Part shown: piece after piece, positions 22,903 to 31,086 of the stretch
Layout: every line of letters starts with the position of its first letter
Numbering within the stretch: the stretch's first letter is position 1
Origin: SCUN01 sp046598935
GTDB lineage: Bacteria; Acidobacteriota; Vicinamibacteria; Vicinamibacterales; SCN-69-37
Reading direction: 5' to 3'
Length of the DNA: 42,720 nt
NCBI GenBank assembly: GCA_046598935.1
Contig: JBKJHW010000114.1
Location: 1 to 42,720 of the forward strand
Notes under the pieces: model-generated
Told to the model about the DNA's origin: nothing
Database searches by the model: none
What the model saw: the letters and a program-made list of their open reading frames with translations, nothing else
Translations under genes and position numbers: made by a program

Positions 22903-23381
22903 GCGGACACATCTTCAGTACTGACGCCGCGCTAAGCGCGGCGATAGATGACGACAAGCGCGCCGGCCTCACCATCGGCTTTGCCAACGGGGTCTTCGAT
23001 CTTCTTCACGTCGGCCACGTGCGATACCTCGAGGGCGCGAAGGCGCTCGTTGACCGGCTGGTCGTGGCGGTGAACAGCGACGTGTCTGTGCGCGGGCTCA
23101 AGGGCGATGACCGGCCGATTCTGCCCGAAGCCGCGCGAGCGGAGCTCGTCGCATCGCTCCGCGCGGTCAGTTACGTCATCGTGTTTTCTGAGCCCACGGT
23201 CGGACGGCTCCTCGAACTGCTCAAACCCGACGTGCACTGCAAAGGCACCGACTACACCGTCGAAAGCGTTCCCGAGCGCGAGATCGTCAAGGCATACGGC
23301 GGCCGGACGGCGATTGTCGGTGATCCCAAGGACCATTCCACGCGCGACCTCCTCGCGCGGCTCAAGATGACGAAGGGTTAA
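22899..23381 (+). CDS. hldC: Heptose-1-phosphate adenylyltransferase (HldE C-domain type)
   Basis: A 160-residue nucleotidyltransferase from a GTG overlapping the hldA stop. It carries FANGVFDLLHVGHVRYLEGA (about 28-47) with the HxGH-type active-site motif, then VNSDVSVRGLKGDDRPI and the YTVESVPE loop. It should form ADP-heptose from heptose 1-phosphate. Its length fits a free-standing domain. Confidence 0.93.
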   Translation: MSGHIFSTDAALSAAIDDDKRAGLTIGFANGVFDLLHVGHVRYLEGAKALVDRLVVAVNSDVSVRGLKGDDRPILPEAARAELVASLRAVSYVIVFSEPTVGRLLELLKPDVHCKGTDYTVESVPEREIVKAYGGRTAIVGDPKDHSTRDLLARLKMTKG

Positions 23382-23385
23382 TCCT

Positions 23386-24405
23386 GTGCCCACCATCCTC
23401 ATTGTCCGGCTCGGTTCGCTCGGTGATCTCATCCACACGCTGCCGGCGTTCGCCGCGCTCCGGCGCGAGTATCCCGACGCTCGTATCGACTGGCTCGTCG
23501 AAGCCCCGCACCGCGAAATCCTCACGATGGTGGAGGGCTTGTCGAATGTGATCGTGCTCAAAGGGCGATCGGCGAGCGGGTGGTTCGACACGATCGGCGA
23601 GTTGCGCACGCGGAAGTATGATCTCGCGCTCGATTTCCAGGGCCTGATCAAATCGGCGACGCTGACGCGCTTTTCCGGCGCGCCGGAAGTGCTGGGCTTC
23701 AACAGCAAGTCGTTACGCGAGCCAGCTGCCCGGATTTTCTACTCTCGATCGGTCAAGGCTGACGATACCGGGCATGTGATCAACAAGAATCTGGCGCTCG
23801 CGAGCGAAGTGCTGCAGCGTCCGGTCATGCTTCACGAGCCGTGGGATCAGCCCGGCGCCGACTTTCCGTTGCGCGCAACGGAGTCGCCGGTGCTCGACGA
23901 CCTTCGCGCGAAGGGCATCAACAGGTTTGCGCTGTTGAATCCCGGCGCCGCGTGGCCTAACAAACGCTGGCCCGCCGCACGATTCGGCGCGGTGGCGAAG
24001 GATCTCAAAGACTCGCATGGGCTCACGCCGGTCATCCTGTGGGGACCGGGTGAACGCGTCATCGCCGATGCCGTGCAGGATGCCAGTGACGGTCGCGCCG
24101 TCGTCGCGTCAGAAACCCGGTTGCCGGACCTTGTCGCGCTGTCGCGCGCAGCGTCACTGATGATTTCGGGCGATACCGGGCCGTTGCACATCGCGTGCGC
24201 AGCGGGCACACCCACCGTTTCATTGTTTGGGCCGACCGATGCCGCGCGCAACGGGCCGTGGAACCCAAGTGACATCGTGCTATCTCGCTATCGCTCATGT
24301 CAGTGCCACTACAAGCGCCAGTGCCAGCAGCCGCATTCCTGGTGCTTGCCGGATATCGGCGCCGAAGATGTCCGCGCGGCGGTTCGCAAGAGGTTGGAGA
24401 CGTAA
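23386..24405 (+). CDS. waaC: Lipopolysaccharide heptosyltransferase I
   Basis: A 339-residue GT9 enzyme from GTG 23386. The N-terminus ILIVRLGSLGDLIHTLPA (about 4-21) and IDWLVEAPH are WaaC-like. The middle has LALDFQGLIKSA and the second domain LLNPGAAWPNKRWP, ISGDTGPLHIACAAGTP and FGPTDAARNGPW. It adds the first heptose to Kdo. A Cys-rich SCQCHYKRQCQQ stretch lies near the end. The TAA overlaps the ATG of the next gene. Confidence 0.92.
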   Translation: MPTILIVRLGSLGDLIHTLPAFAALRREYPDARIDWLVEAPHREILTMVEGLSNVIVLKGRSASGWFDTIGELRTRKYDLALDFQGLIKSATLTRFSGAPEVLGFNSKSLREPAARIFYSRSVKADDTGHVINKNLALASEVLQRPVMLHEPWDQPGADFPLRATESPVLDDLRAKGINRFALLNPGAAWPNKRWPAARFGAVAKDLKDSHGLTPVILWGPGERVIADAVQDASDGRAVVASETRLPDLVALSRAASLMISGDTGPLHIACAAGTPTVSLFGPTDAARNGPWNPSDIVLSRYRSCQCHYKRQCQQPHSWCLPDIGAEDVRAAVRKRLET

Positions 24406-24914
24406 TGCTGAGTGTGCTTGCCCGGTATCGCGTGACGCTGGGCTTTGTTGTCGGCGCGATCAGTTTTGCGCTCGCGCGGCCCACGTGGAAGTCGTTGCTG
24501 TACGGCGCCGCCATTGCGATTCCCGGCGAACTCCTGCGGCTGTGGGCCGCCGGTCATATCGACAAGGGCCGCGAGATCACGCGGTCGGGCCCGTACCGGT
24601 TCGTTCGTCATCCGTTGTATCTGGGCTCGACGATCATGGCGATCGGTTTTGCGGTAGCGAGCGGCGATTTGCGCGTTGTGATTTTCGTGGCCGTCTACAT
24701 GATCGCGACGCTGGCCGCCGCCACGCGGACCGAAGAGCATGCGCTCGATCAGAAGTTTTCGGGACAGTATTCCGCGTATCGCGAAGGCCGGGCGCAGGCC
24801 GTCGAGCGCCCGTTCACCTGGGCGCGCGTCGCGGCGAATCGCGAGTACCGCGGCGCGGCAGGACTGGTAGCGGGACTTGGGTTTTTGCTGGCGTTGATCA
24901 TCTGGCGTCAGTAG
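24405..24914 (+). CDS. Isoprenylcysteine carboxyl methyltransferase-family membrane protein
   Basis: About 169 residues from ATG 24405. Four hydrophobic segments surround the family signature: a glutamate-containing stretch AAIAIPGELLRLWAAGHI, then GPYRFVRHPLYLGS (about 63-76) and a later EEHALDQKF...YSAYREG. These match the cofactor-binding motifs of ICMT/PEMT-like enzymes. The bacterial substrates are usually unknown. Its position at the end of the lipid A/core operon suggests it modifies a lipid or quinone, but that is only inference. Confidence 0.8.
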   Translation: MLSVLARYRVTLGFVVGAISFALARPTWKSLLYGAAIAIPGELLRLWAAGHIDKGREITRSGPYRFVRHPLYLGSTIMAIGFAVASGDLRVVIFVAVYMIATLAAATRTEEHALDQKFSGQYSAYREGRAQAVERPFTWARVAANREYRGAAGLVAGLGFLLALIIWRQ

Positions 24915-24939
24915 TGCCATAATCATCTGCTGCCGGATC

Positions 24940-25014
24940 GGGCGGTTAGCTCAGCGGTAGAGCACTGGCCTTACACGCCGGCTGTCACAGGTTCGAATCC
25001 TGTACCGCCCACCA
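24940..25014 (+). tRNA. tRNA-Val, anticodon TAC
   Basis: Seventy-five bases including CCA. Acceptor strands GGGCGGT and ACCGCCC pair, the D-arm is TAGCTCAGCGGTAGAGCA, the anticodon loop is CTTACAC with anticodon TAC, and the T-arm is CACAGGTTCGAATCCTGT. The anticodon stem has a mismatch, which is tolerable. Confidence 0.9.
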
Positions 25015-25053
25015 CGCGGCGCTGGAACGGATTCGAATAACACGGTTCTTTGC

Positions 25054-25130
<77 letters not shown>

Positions 25131-25147
25131 CTTTCACCAGAAAAACA

Positions 25148-25210
25148 AATGGTCAGTGGTCAATGGCCCGTAGGCCCTTCATTGGCATTGACCATTGACC
25201 ACTGACCATT
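25148..25210. repeat. Second copy of the ATGGTCA hairpin, before holB
   Basis: The left arm is AATGGTCAGTGGTCAATG (25148-25165) and the right arm (25186-25210) is its reverse complement with an extra heptad. The loop shares AGGCCCTTCATTG with the hairpin at 15071-15157, so the two copies are homologous and not chance simple repeats. It fills the space between tRNA-Asp and holB. Confidence 0.85.
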
Positions 25211-25222
25211 CCACGATGCTCT

Positions 25223-26116
25223 ATGCCCCTTCAGGCGCAAACTGGACACGCGCGCATAGCCGCTCTGCTTCAGCAGGCCGTCGCTCGCAAGTCCGTGCCG
25301 CAGAGCTTGCTCCTGGCCGGGCCGGAAGGCACCGGAAAACGCGCGATGGCGATCGCGCTCGCGCAGGCTGTCAACTGCCCGAATCAAAAAGCGGGCGACG
25401 CGTGCGGCGAGTGCCACACGTGCGCGCGGATCGCGCGCGGCGACCACTACGACGTGGTCGTCGTGGAACCGGAAGACGGCGCGGCGACGATCAAGATCGA
25501 GCAATTGCGCGAGCGGGTGTTGAACGCGGTGGGTTACCGGCCGTTCGAAGCCAACAAACGGATCTTCATCATCGATCCGGCCGATGCGATGACGGACCAG
25601 AGCCAGGACGCGCTGCTCAAGACACTGGAAGAGCCGCCCTCGTCGGCGATTCTCATGCTGCTCTCGTCGTATCCGGACTCGCTCGCGCGCACGATCCAGT
25701 CGCGATGCCGGCGCCTGCGATTCGAGAAGGTTGACACCGGTTTCGCCGAGCCGCCGGCGATTGACTTCGATCCGGCGATGGCATTTCTCCTGGCCGCGGT
25801 GGAGCGGTCCGTGCCGAAAAAACTCAAGGCCTCGGCGGCTCTGGCGACCGTCAAAGGCGATCGGCGCGTGCGCGAAGCCGTCTCCACCCGTCTCGAAATC
25901 GTGTCGACGCTTTTGCGCGACGTCTCGGCTGTGGTCGCCGACGAGCTCGGCGCCGTTCAGCATCGCGATGCCGCAGGCGAGCTCAGAACGCTGGCGAAGT
26001 CGTTCGATCAGCGGCGCGTCGCGACGGCGTGGGCGGCGCTCCAGCGGGCGCAGCAAGCGCTCGATCGCAACGGCGGCCCGAAGATCGTCGCCGACTGGAC
26101 GGTGATGTCTTTATGA
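25223..26116 (+). CDS. holB: DNA polymerase III delta' subunit
   Basis: A 297-residue clamp-loader subunit. The N-terminal AAA+ part has GPEGTGKRAMAIALAQ (about 33-48), a zinc module CPNQKAGDACGECHTC (about 52-67), Walker B-like FIIDPADAMT, the LLKTLEEPP sensor region and the SRCRRL arginine-finger motif. The C-terminal half is a helical collar domain. Its TGA overlaps the pdxA ATG. No strong ribosome site is seen; the upstream hairpin may affect expression. Confidence 0.9.
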   Translation: MPLQAQTGHARIAALLQQAVARKSVPQSLLLAGPEGTGKRAMAIALAQAVNCPNQKAGDACGECHTCARIARGDHYDVVVVEPEDGAATIKIEQLRERVLNAVGYRPFEANKRIFIIDPADAMTDQSQDALLKTLEEPPSSAILMLLSSYPDSLARTIQSRCRRLRFEKVDTGFAEPPAIDFDPAMAFLLAAVERSVPKKLKASAALATVKGDRRVREAVSTRLEIVSTLLRDVSAVVADELGAVQHRDAAGELRTLAKSFDQRRVATAWAALQRAQQALDRNGGPKIVADWTVMSL

Positions 26117-26988
26117 AAACGATTGCGATTACCGTCGGTGATCCGTCCGGCATCGGGCCGGAGATTTCCGTCAAGGCCGCGCGCGATCCGCGCGTCGTGG
26201 CCGTCTGCCGGCCGGTGCTGTACGGTCCGCATGCGGCGGCCGACCTGGCGCCATTCCCGGTCGGCAAGGTCAACGCCGATGCCGCGCGCGCCGCGTACGC
26301 CGCGATCGAGCAGGCAACCGCTGACGCGCGCGCCGGCAAGGTCGGCGCTGTAGTCACGGCGCCTATTTCCAAGGAAGCGTTTTCGCTCGCCGGATATCAG
26401 TGGCGCGGACACACGGATTTGCTGGCGCATCTTTGCGGCGCAGTGGAAGTCGCGATGATGTTCTGGTCGGAACGGCTGAGAGTCGTACTGGCAACCGTAC
26501 ATATTCCGCTGCGCGAAGTGCCGGCGGCGCTCACCCAGGATCGACTGCGCGACGTGATCGCGCTCACGGCGCGTTCGCTGCCGAGCTTCGGCATCAACAC
26601 GCCGTCTCTCGCTGTCGCCGGTCTCAATCCGCACGCTGGAGAGAACGGTCTGCTCGGCCAGGAAGAACTGCAGACCATCATTCCGGCGATTGAGGATGCG
26701 AAGGGCTTGGGCATCGATGTGTCCGGGCCGTTTCCGGCCGACACGATCTTCGTGCGCGCTGCGCGCGGCGAGTTCGATGCCGTGATCGCGTGCTATCACG
26801 ATCAGGGACTGATCCCCGTGAAGCTGATGGCATTTGGCCGCGCGGTGAACGTCACGCTCGGCCTGCCGATCGTCCGCACGTCGGTCGATCACGGCACGGC
26901 GTTCGACATCGCCGGACAGGGGATTGCCGACGAGGGCAGCCTGGTCGAAGCGATCCTGCTTGCCGCAAGGTTGGCGCCGAATGAGTGA
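26113..26988 (+). CDS. pdxA: 4-hydroxythreonine-4-phosphate dehydrogenase
   Basis: A 291-residue enzyme of pyridoxal-phosphate synthesis. It starts ITVGDPSGIGPEI (about 5-17). All three metal-binding histidines are seen, in GHTDLLAHLCG, CYHDQGLIPVK and SVDHGTAFDIAG. It also has VTAPISKEAF and the NPHAGENGL motif. It is some 35-40 residues shorter than E. coli PdxA, mostly missing from the region after the first 50 residues, where family members have extra helices. It is translationally coupled to holB and overlaps smpB by eight bases. Confidence 0.93.
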   Translation: MKTIAITVGDPSGIGPEISVKAARDPRVVAVCRPVLYGPHAAADLAPFPVGKVNADAARAAYAAIEQATADARAGKVGAVVTAPISKEAFSLAGYQWRGHTDLLAHLCGAVEVAMMFWSERLRVVLATVHIPLREVPAALTQDRLRDVIALTARSLPSFGINTPSLAVAGLNPHAGENGLLGQEELQTIIPAIEDAKGLGIDVSGPFPADTIFVRAARGEFDAVIACYHDQGLIPVKLMAFGRAVNVTLGLPIVRTSVDHGTAFDIAGQGIADEGSLVEAILLAARLAPNE

Positions 26989-27496
26989 CGCGAAGCGCAA
27001 GGAAAAGAAGGACACCGCGCCGAAGAAAGACACGGAAGACAACCAGAAACTGATCGCCGACAACCGCAAGGCGTGGTTCGAGTACGAGATTCTCGAGCAG
27101 TTCGAGGCCGGCATTGTGCTCCAGGGCACCGAAGTGAAGTCGATTCGTGAGGGCGGCGTGAGCCTGCGCGAGAGCTTCTGCAAAGTATTCGGCGCCGAGA
27201 TGTTTTTGTGGAACGCGCACATCGCGCCGTACAGCCATCGCGGATCGGCCGCACACGAGCCGACGCGGACCCGCAAGTTGCTGCTGAATCGCCGCGAAAT
27301 CAACAAGCTGCTCGGCAAGACCATCGAGAAGGGCCTGACGGTCGTGCCGCTCCGGATGTACTTCAAGAAAGGCCGCATCAAACTCGGCATCGGCCTGGCC
27401 CGCGGCAAGAACGTGCGCGACAAGCGCGAGACTATTCGCAAGCGCGAAACCGACCGCGAAACCCGCGCCGCGGTCAAGACCAGGGCGCGATCGTGA
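26981..27496 (+). CDS. smpB: SsrA-binding protein SmpB
   Basis: About 171 residues from ATG 26981. A lysine/aspartate-rich N-terminal extension (about 1-24) precedes the conserved core: ADNRKAWFEYEILEQFEAG, GTEVKSIREG, LWNAHIAPYSH and RKLLLNRREINKL. The basic C-terminal tail DKRETIRKRETDRE is the part that enters the ribosome's mRNA channel. It works with tmRNA to rescue stalled ribosomes. The tmRNA gene was not found in this window. Confidence 0.94.
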   Translation: MSDAKRKEKKDTAPKKDTEDNQKLIADNRKAWFEYEILEQFEAGIVLQGTEVKSIREGGVSLRESFCKVFGAEMFLWNAHIAPYSHRGSAAHEPTRTRKLLLNRREINKLLGKTIEKGLTVVPLRMYFKKGRIKLGIGLARGKNVRDKRETIRKRETDRETRAAVKTRARS

Positions 27497-27497
27497 C

Positions 27498-27585
27498 GTT
27501 CGTACGAACCCTCGACGTTCGTACGAACCCTGGGCGTTCGTACGAACCCTGGGCGTTCGTACGAACCCCCGACGTTCGTACGAAC
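27498..27585. repeat. Five-copy array of a 12-bp palindrome with 19-bp period
   Basis: GTTCGTACGAAC, a perfect palindrome, occurs at 27498, 27517, 27536, 27555 and 27574. The copies are separated by seven-base spacers (CCTCGAC, CCTGGGC, CCTGGGC, CCCCGAC). The array starts two bases after the smpB stop and ends 15 bases before the rmlA ATG. A diverged match, GTACGAACGTACGAGCCCC, occurs at 35506-35524 in the promoter region between two other polysaccharide genes. It could be an operator array or a repeat expansion. Confidence 0.85.
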
Positions 27586-27600
27586 AGCTAGAATGTGCCC

Positions 27601-28467
27601 ATGAATCGACGCGGCATCATCCTGGCGGGCGGGGCCGGTACCCGGCTCTATCCGGCCACCCGCGCCGTATCGAAACAGCTCCTGCCCGTCTACGACAAGC
27701 CGATGATCTATTACCCGCTGTCGACGCTGATGCTCGCGGGCGTACGGGAAGTGCTGATCATCTCCACGCCGCGCGACGTGCCCGTGTTCCAGGCGCTGCT
27801 CGGCGACGGCGCGAGCTGGGGGATGAAGTTCGAGTACGCAGTCCAGCCGGATCCCGGCGGGCTCGCGCAGGCGTTCATCATTGGCGCGAAATTCGTCGAT
27901 GGCCGGCCGTCTGTCCTCGTGCTCGGCGACAACCTGTTTTACGGCGATGAGCTGCCGCAGCGCCTGAGCAAAGCCGGCGCCCGGGACCGCGGCGCGACCG
28001 TCTTCGGGTACCACGTCAAAGATCCGCAGCGCTACGGTGTCGTCGGCTTCGACGACAAGGGCAATGCGACATCAATTGAAGAGAAGCCGTCGAAGCCAAA
28101 GTCGTCCTACGCCGTCACGGGTTTGTATTTCTATGACGGTCGCGCCGCCGAGATCGCGTCGACACTGAAGCCGTCGGCGCGCGGCGAGCTTGAGATCACG
28201 GATCTCAATCGTGCCTACCTGGACGCCGGCGAGCTCTCCGTCGAACTGCTCGGCCGCGGCTACGCGTGGCTCGACACGGGGACGCATGAGTCGCTGCTGC
28301 AGGCGAGCCACTTCATTGAAACGGTCGAGAGCCGGCAGGGCTTGAAGATCGCGTGCCCGGAAGAAATCGCCTTTCGCCTCGGCTACATCGATCGCGCGGA
28401 ACTGCTGAGACTGGCGACAGAACTCGGCAGCAGCGAGTACGCGACGTACTTGCGCGGTTTGGAATAG
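27601..28467 (+). CDS. rmlA: Glucose-1-phosphate thymidylyltransferase
   Basis: A 288-residue nucleotidyltransferase from ATG 27601; an in-frame GTG lies six bases upstream. The signature GIILAGGAGTRLYPAT (about 5-20), KQLLPVYDKPMIYYPLSTLM, LGDNLFYGDEL and EEKPSKPKSSYAVTGLY are all RmlA-type. It makes dTDP-glucose, the first step to dTDP-rhamnose. It faces gmd, with 17 bases between the two stop codons. It is the first polysaccharide gene after the palindrome array. Confidence 0.94.
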   Translation: MNRRGIILAGGAGTRLYPATRAVSKQLLPVYDKPMIYYPLSTLMLAGVREVLIISTPRDVPVFQALLGDGASWGMKFEYAVQPDPGGLAQAFIIGAKFVDGRPSVLVLGDNLFYGDELPQRLSKAGARDRGATVFGYHVKDPQRYGVVGFDDKGNATSIEEKPSKPKSSYAVTGLYFYDGRAAEIASTLKPSARGELEITDLNRAYLDAGELSVELLGRGYAWLDTGTHESLLQASHFIETVESRQGLKIACPEEIAFRLGYIDRAELLRLATELGSSEYATYLRGLE

Positions 28468-28484
28468 CTGCGGCCTGTGGACCG

Positions 28485-29471
28485 TTAGGTCTGCCCGCTT
28501 AACCGTTTCAAATCCGCATCCACCATCATCGTCACGAGCCCCTCGAACGTCACGCTGGGCTCCCACTTGAGTTCTTCGCGTGCTTTCGATGCATCACCGA
28601 TGAGGTGATCGACTTCCGCCGGCCGGAGGAATGCCGGGTCGAGCTTTACGTACTTTTCCCAGTCGAGGCCGACGTAGCCGAACGCGATCTCGACCAGCCG
28701 CTGGACCGAGTGCGCTTCGCCGGTCGCAATGACGTAGTCGTCCGGCTGGGACTGCTGCAGCATCAGCCACATCGCGCGGACGTAGTCGCCGGCAAAACCC
28801 CAATCGCGGCACGCGTCAAGATTCCCAAGTGCGAGTGACTTCGCCCGGCCGAGCTTGATCTTCGCGACGCCGTCCGTGACTTTGCGGGTCACGAACTCAA
28901 TGCCGCGACGCGGTGATTCGTGGTTGAAAAGAATGCCCGACACCGCGAACAGGTCGTAGCTCTCGCGATAGTTCACCGTGATGTAGTGCGCGTAGACCTT
29001 CGTGACCCCGTACGGGCTGCGCGGATAGAACGGCGTGCTTTCCCGCTGCGGCACTTCGCGAACCTTGCCGTACATTTCGGACGAGGACGCCTGGTACATC
29101 TTGATCGTCGGATCGACCTGGCGCACCGCTTCGAGCACGCGCGTGACGCCTTGCGCGTTGAACTCGCCGGTGAGCAACGGCTGATCCCACGACGCCGGCA
29201 CGAACGACATGGCGGCGAGGTTGTAGAGCTCGTGCGGCCGGACCTTGTCGAGGACCTTGATGAGAGAAAGCTGATCGAGCAGATCGCCCGGCAGGAGCGT
29301 GATGCGGTCGAGAATGTGCTCGATGCGCCAGTAGTTGGTCGCCGAAAGCCGCCGCGTGAGACCGAACACCTCGTAGCCCTGCTCGAGCAGCAGCTCTGCG
29401 AGGTACGAGCCGTCCTGGCCGGTGATGCCCGTGATCAGTGCTCGCTTCTTGCCGGTCGAGTTGTCGCTCAT
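28485..29471 (-). CDS. gmd: GDP-mannose 4,6-dehydratase
   Basis: A 328-residue SDR enzyme. The N-terminal GITGQDGSYLAELLLEQGY (about 15-33) and GLTRRLSATNYWRIEHI are Gmd-type and differ from RmlB. Catalytic residues lie in SSSEMYG and YPRSPYGVTKVYAHYITVNY (the YxxxK motif). It forms GDP-4-keto-6-deoxymannose, the precursor of GDP-fucose or GDP-rhamnose. A GDP-fucose-synthase-like gene at 36945 is the likely next step. Confidence 0.93.
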   Translation of the reverse strand: MSDNSTGKKRALITGITGQDGSYLAELLLEQGYEVFGLTRRLSATNYWRIEHILDRITLLPGDLLDQLSLIKVLDKVRPHELYNLAAMSFVPASWDQPLLTGEFNAQGVTRVLEAVRQVDPTIKMYQASSSEMYGKVREVPQRESTPFYPRSPYGVTKVYAHYITVNYRESYDLFAVSGILFNHESPRRGIEFVTRKVTDGVAKIKLGRAKSLALGNLDACRDWGFAGDYVRAMWLMLQQSQPDDYVIATGEAHSVQRLVEIAFGYVGLDWEKYVKLDPAFLRPAEVDHLIGDASKAREELKWEPSVTFEGLVTMMVDADLKRLSGQT

Positions 29472-29500
29472 GTTGCCGAAAACGATAGCATGTCGCCAGC

Positions 29501-30574
29501 ATGATTGCCGTCATCGGCGCGGGGGTGGTCGGCATGGCGATCGCGCGCGCCCTCGCGATGCGCCAACGCGATGTCGTTGTGCTCGAACGGCACCGCCGTC
29601 CGGGCCTCGACACGTCCACGCACAACAGCGGCGTCGTCCATGCCGGTCTCTACCATCCGCCCGAGACACTGAAAGCGCAGCTCTGCGTCGAAGGACGCGA
29701 GCGTTTGATCGCGTTCGCCGCGGAACACGGCGTGCCGTACGCGCGCGGGGGCAAACTGATCGTCGCGCAGTCCGGAGAGGATGCCGCTCTCGAACGCGTT
29801 GCCCTGACCGCGGCGGCCAACGGGGTCGTTCTGGAGGAGGCCAGTCCGGCATTCATCAGGCGCCGCGAGCCGAACATTCGCGCTGCGCGAGCCTTATGGT
29901 CGCCTCTTACCGGATGGATCGAAGCCGAGGAATACGTGCGCGCGCTCGAGCGCGAGCTCCAGCGGCTCGATGTGCCGGTACTCGTTGGCACGCCCATCAT
30001 TGGCTGCGAGGCCGACGCCGACCGGTTGATCGTGGTCACACCGCGCGAACGAATCCCGGTCGACATGGTCGTCAACGCCGCCGGCTTGTTTGCCGACGAT
30101 GTGTCGGCGATGTGCGGCGGGGAACGATTCAGCATCTATCCGTGCCGGGGCGAGTACGCGGAGCTGGCTCCGCGGGCGAGGGGCCTGGTCAACGGCCTGG
30201 TCTATCCGGTGCCGCACGCCAGCGGTCATGGGCTCGGCGTGCACCTGACGAAGACGCTTGGCGGGGAAGTCTGGATTGGACCGACGATCGGATATCGCGA
30301 CCGCAAGGATGACTACGAGAACGGGCGGCTGCCGCTCGAGGCGTTTCTCGAGCCGACGCGCGCCCTGCTGCCGGACATCACGATTGATGATCTTCGGCTG
30401 AGCGGTTCAGGCATTCGCGCGAAACTGCATCCGCCGTCCGAGTCGTTCGCCGATTTCATGATTCGCCCAGATCGCGTTCAGCCGCGGCTGTTTCATGCCG
30501 CGGGTATCGATTCGCCGGGCCTCACGGCCAGTCTGGCGATCGGTGAATACGTCGCCGCCGCCACGGGCACGTAG
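29501..30574 (+). CDS. lhgO: FAD-dependent oxidoreductase, L-2-hydroxyglutarate oxidase-like
   Basis: A 357-residue DAO-fold protein. It starts IAVIGAGVVGMAIARALA (2-19) with the GxGxxG dinucleotide motif, then the hallmark STHNSGVVHAGLYHPP, a conserved substrate-region GEYAELAPRA and VHLTKTLGGEVWIGP, and the ending AAGIDSPGLTASLAIG. These fit the LhgO/YgaF family, which oxidises L-2-hydroxyglutarate. Its neighbours are sugar genes, so the true substrate may differ. It is divergently arranged with gmd, with about 29 bases between the starts. Confidence 0.82.
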   Translation: MIAVIGAGVVGMAIARALAMRQRDVVVLERHRRPGLDTSTHNSGVVHAGLYHPPETLKAQLCVEGRERLIAFAAEHGVPYARGGKLIVAQSGEDAALERVALTAAANGVVLEEASPAFIRRREPNIRAARALWSPLTGWIEAEEYVRALERELQRLDVPVLVGTPIIGCEADADRLIVVTPRERIPVDMVVNAAGLFADDVSAMCGGERFSIYPCRGEYAELAPRARGLVNGLVYPVPHASGHGLGVHLTKTLGGEVWIGPTIGYRDRKDDYENGRLPLEAFLEPTRALLPDITIDDLRLSGSGIRAKLHPPSESFADFMIRPDRVQPRLFHAAGIDSPGLTASLAIGEYVAAATGT

Positions 30575-30575
30575 G

Positions 30576-30618
30576 TGCGGACCTTCCCTTCGCGGGCTCA
30601 GGGCAGGCAGGTCCGCGC
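30576..30618. terminator. Possible bidirectional terminator stem
   Basis: GCGGACCT and AGGTCCGC form an eight-base stem around a 27-base loop between the converging ends of the FAD oxidoreductase and the YhcH-like gene. There is no T-tract on either side, so this is only suggestive. Confidence 0.3.
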
Positions 30619-31086
30619 GATCAAACTCGCGTCGATCTTGAAGACGGCTTTGCGCACGGATTTGTTCGCGCCGTCGCTGCCCTTCGGGCGGTGCGGCTCG
30701 CCTGCAGGAAAACCGACGTAGGTTCCCGGCGTCATCAGCAGCGTCGCCGCGGGCGGCACGTTCGGTTGCCAGAACTCGACCTCGCGCTCGGCGTCGTAGT
30801 CGTTGTTCGGCGTGAGGACGCCGGGCTGTTGATAGCCAATCGCCTCGCCGCCCTGGAAGATGTACTGAATGTCGATCGTCCGCCGGTGAGACTCCCACCG
30901 GCATTCGGCGTGCGCAATCGTGTCGTAGCCCATGACCATGACGTAGAGGCTGCGGCCCTGAAGTTCGGTCGTGCCATCCGGCACATCGGCGGGCATCGAC
31001 CGCAGCCACGCGAATGCTTCCTTGAAGACGCCGGATTGGCGCGAAAGCCATTCGGTCGTCGTGCTTTCCAGGCGATCAAGAATCAC
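30598..31086 (-). CDS. YhcH/YjgK/YiaL-family cupin-like protein
   Basis: About 162 residues from a GTG that overlaps the rmlD stop (GTGA). The pattern GRSLYVMVMGYDT, CRWESHRRTIDIQYIFQG and FPAGEPHRPKG, with conserved His and Glu residues, is that of the YhcH family, a double-stranded beta-helix fold associated with sialic-acid and other sugar metabolism. Family members are thought to be sugar isomerases or anomerases. It is the last gene of a minus-strand nucleotide-sugar run, so a sugar-editing role is plausible. Confidence 0.8.
   Translation of the reverse strand: MILDRLESTTTEWLSRQSGVFKEAFAWLRSMPADVPDGTTELQGRSLYVMVMGYDTIAHAECRWESHRRTIDIQYIFQGGEAIGYQQPGVLTPNNDYDAEREVEFWQPNVPPAATLLMTPGTYVGFPAGEPHRPKGSDGANKSVRKAVFKIDASLIARTCLP

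Noticed and set aside
27498..27585. CRISPR array
   Set aside because: Units of 12 bp with seven-base, similar spacers are too short and regular, and there are no cas genes.
26008..28014. 668-codon minus-strand ORF
   Set aside because: It runs antisense across parts of holB, pdxA, smpB and rmlA and has no recognisable domain; it is composition-driven.
28485..29471. Calling this gene rmlB to complete the rhamnose pathway
   Set aside because: The GITGQDGSYLAELL and GLTRRLSATNYWR motifs are of the GDP-mannose dehydratase type.
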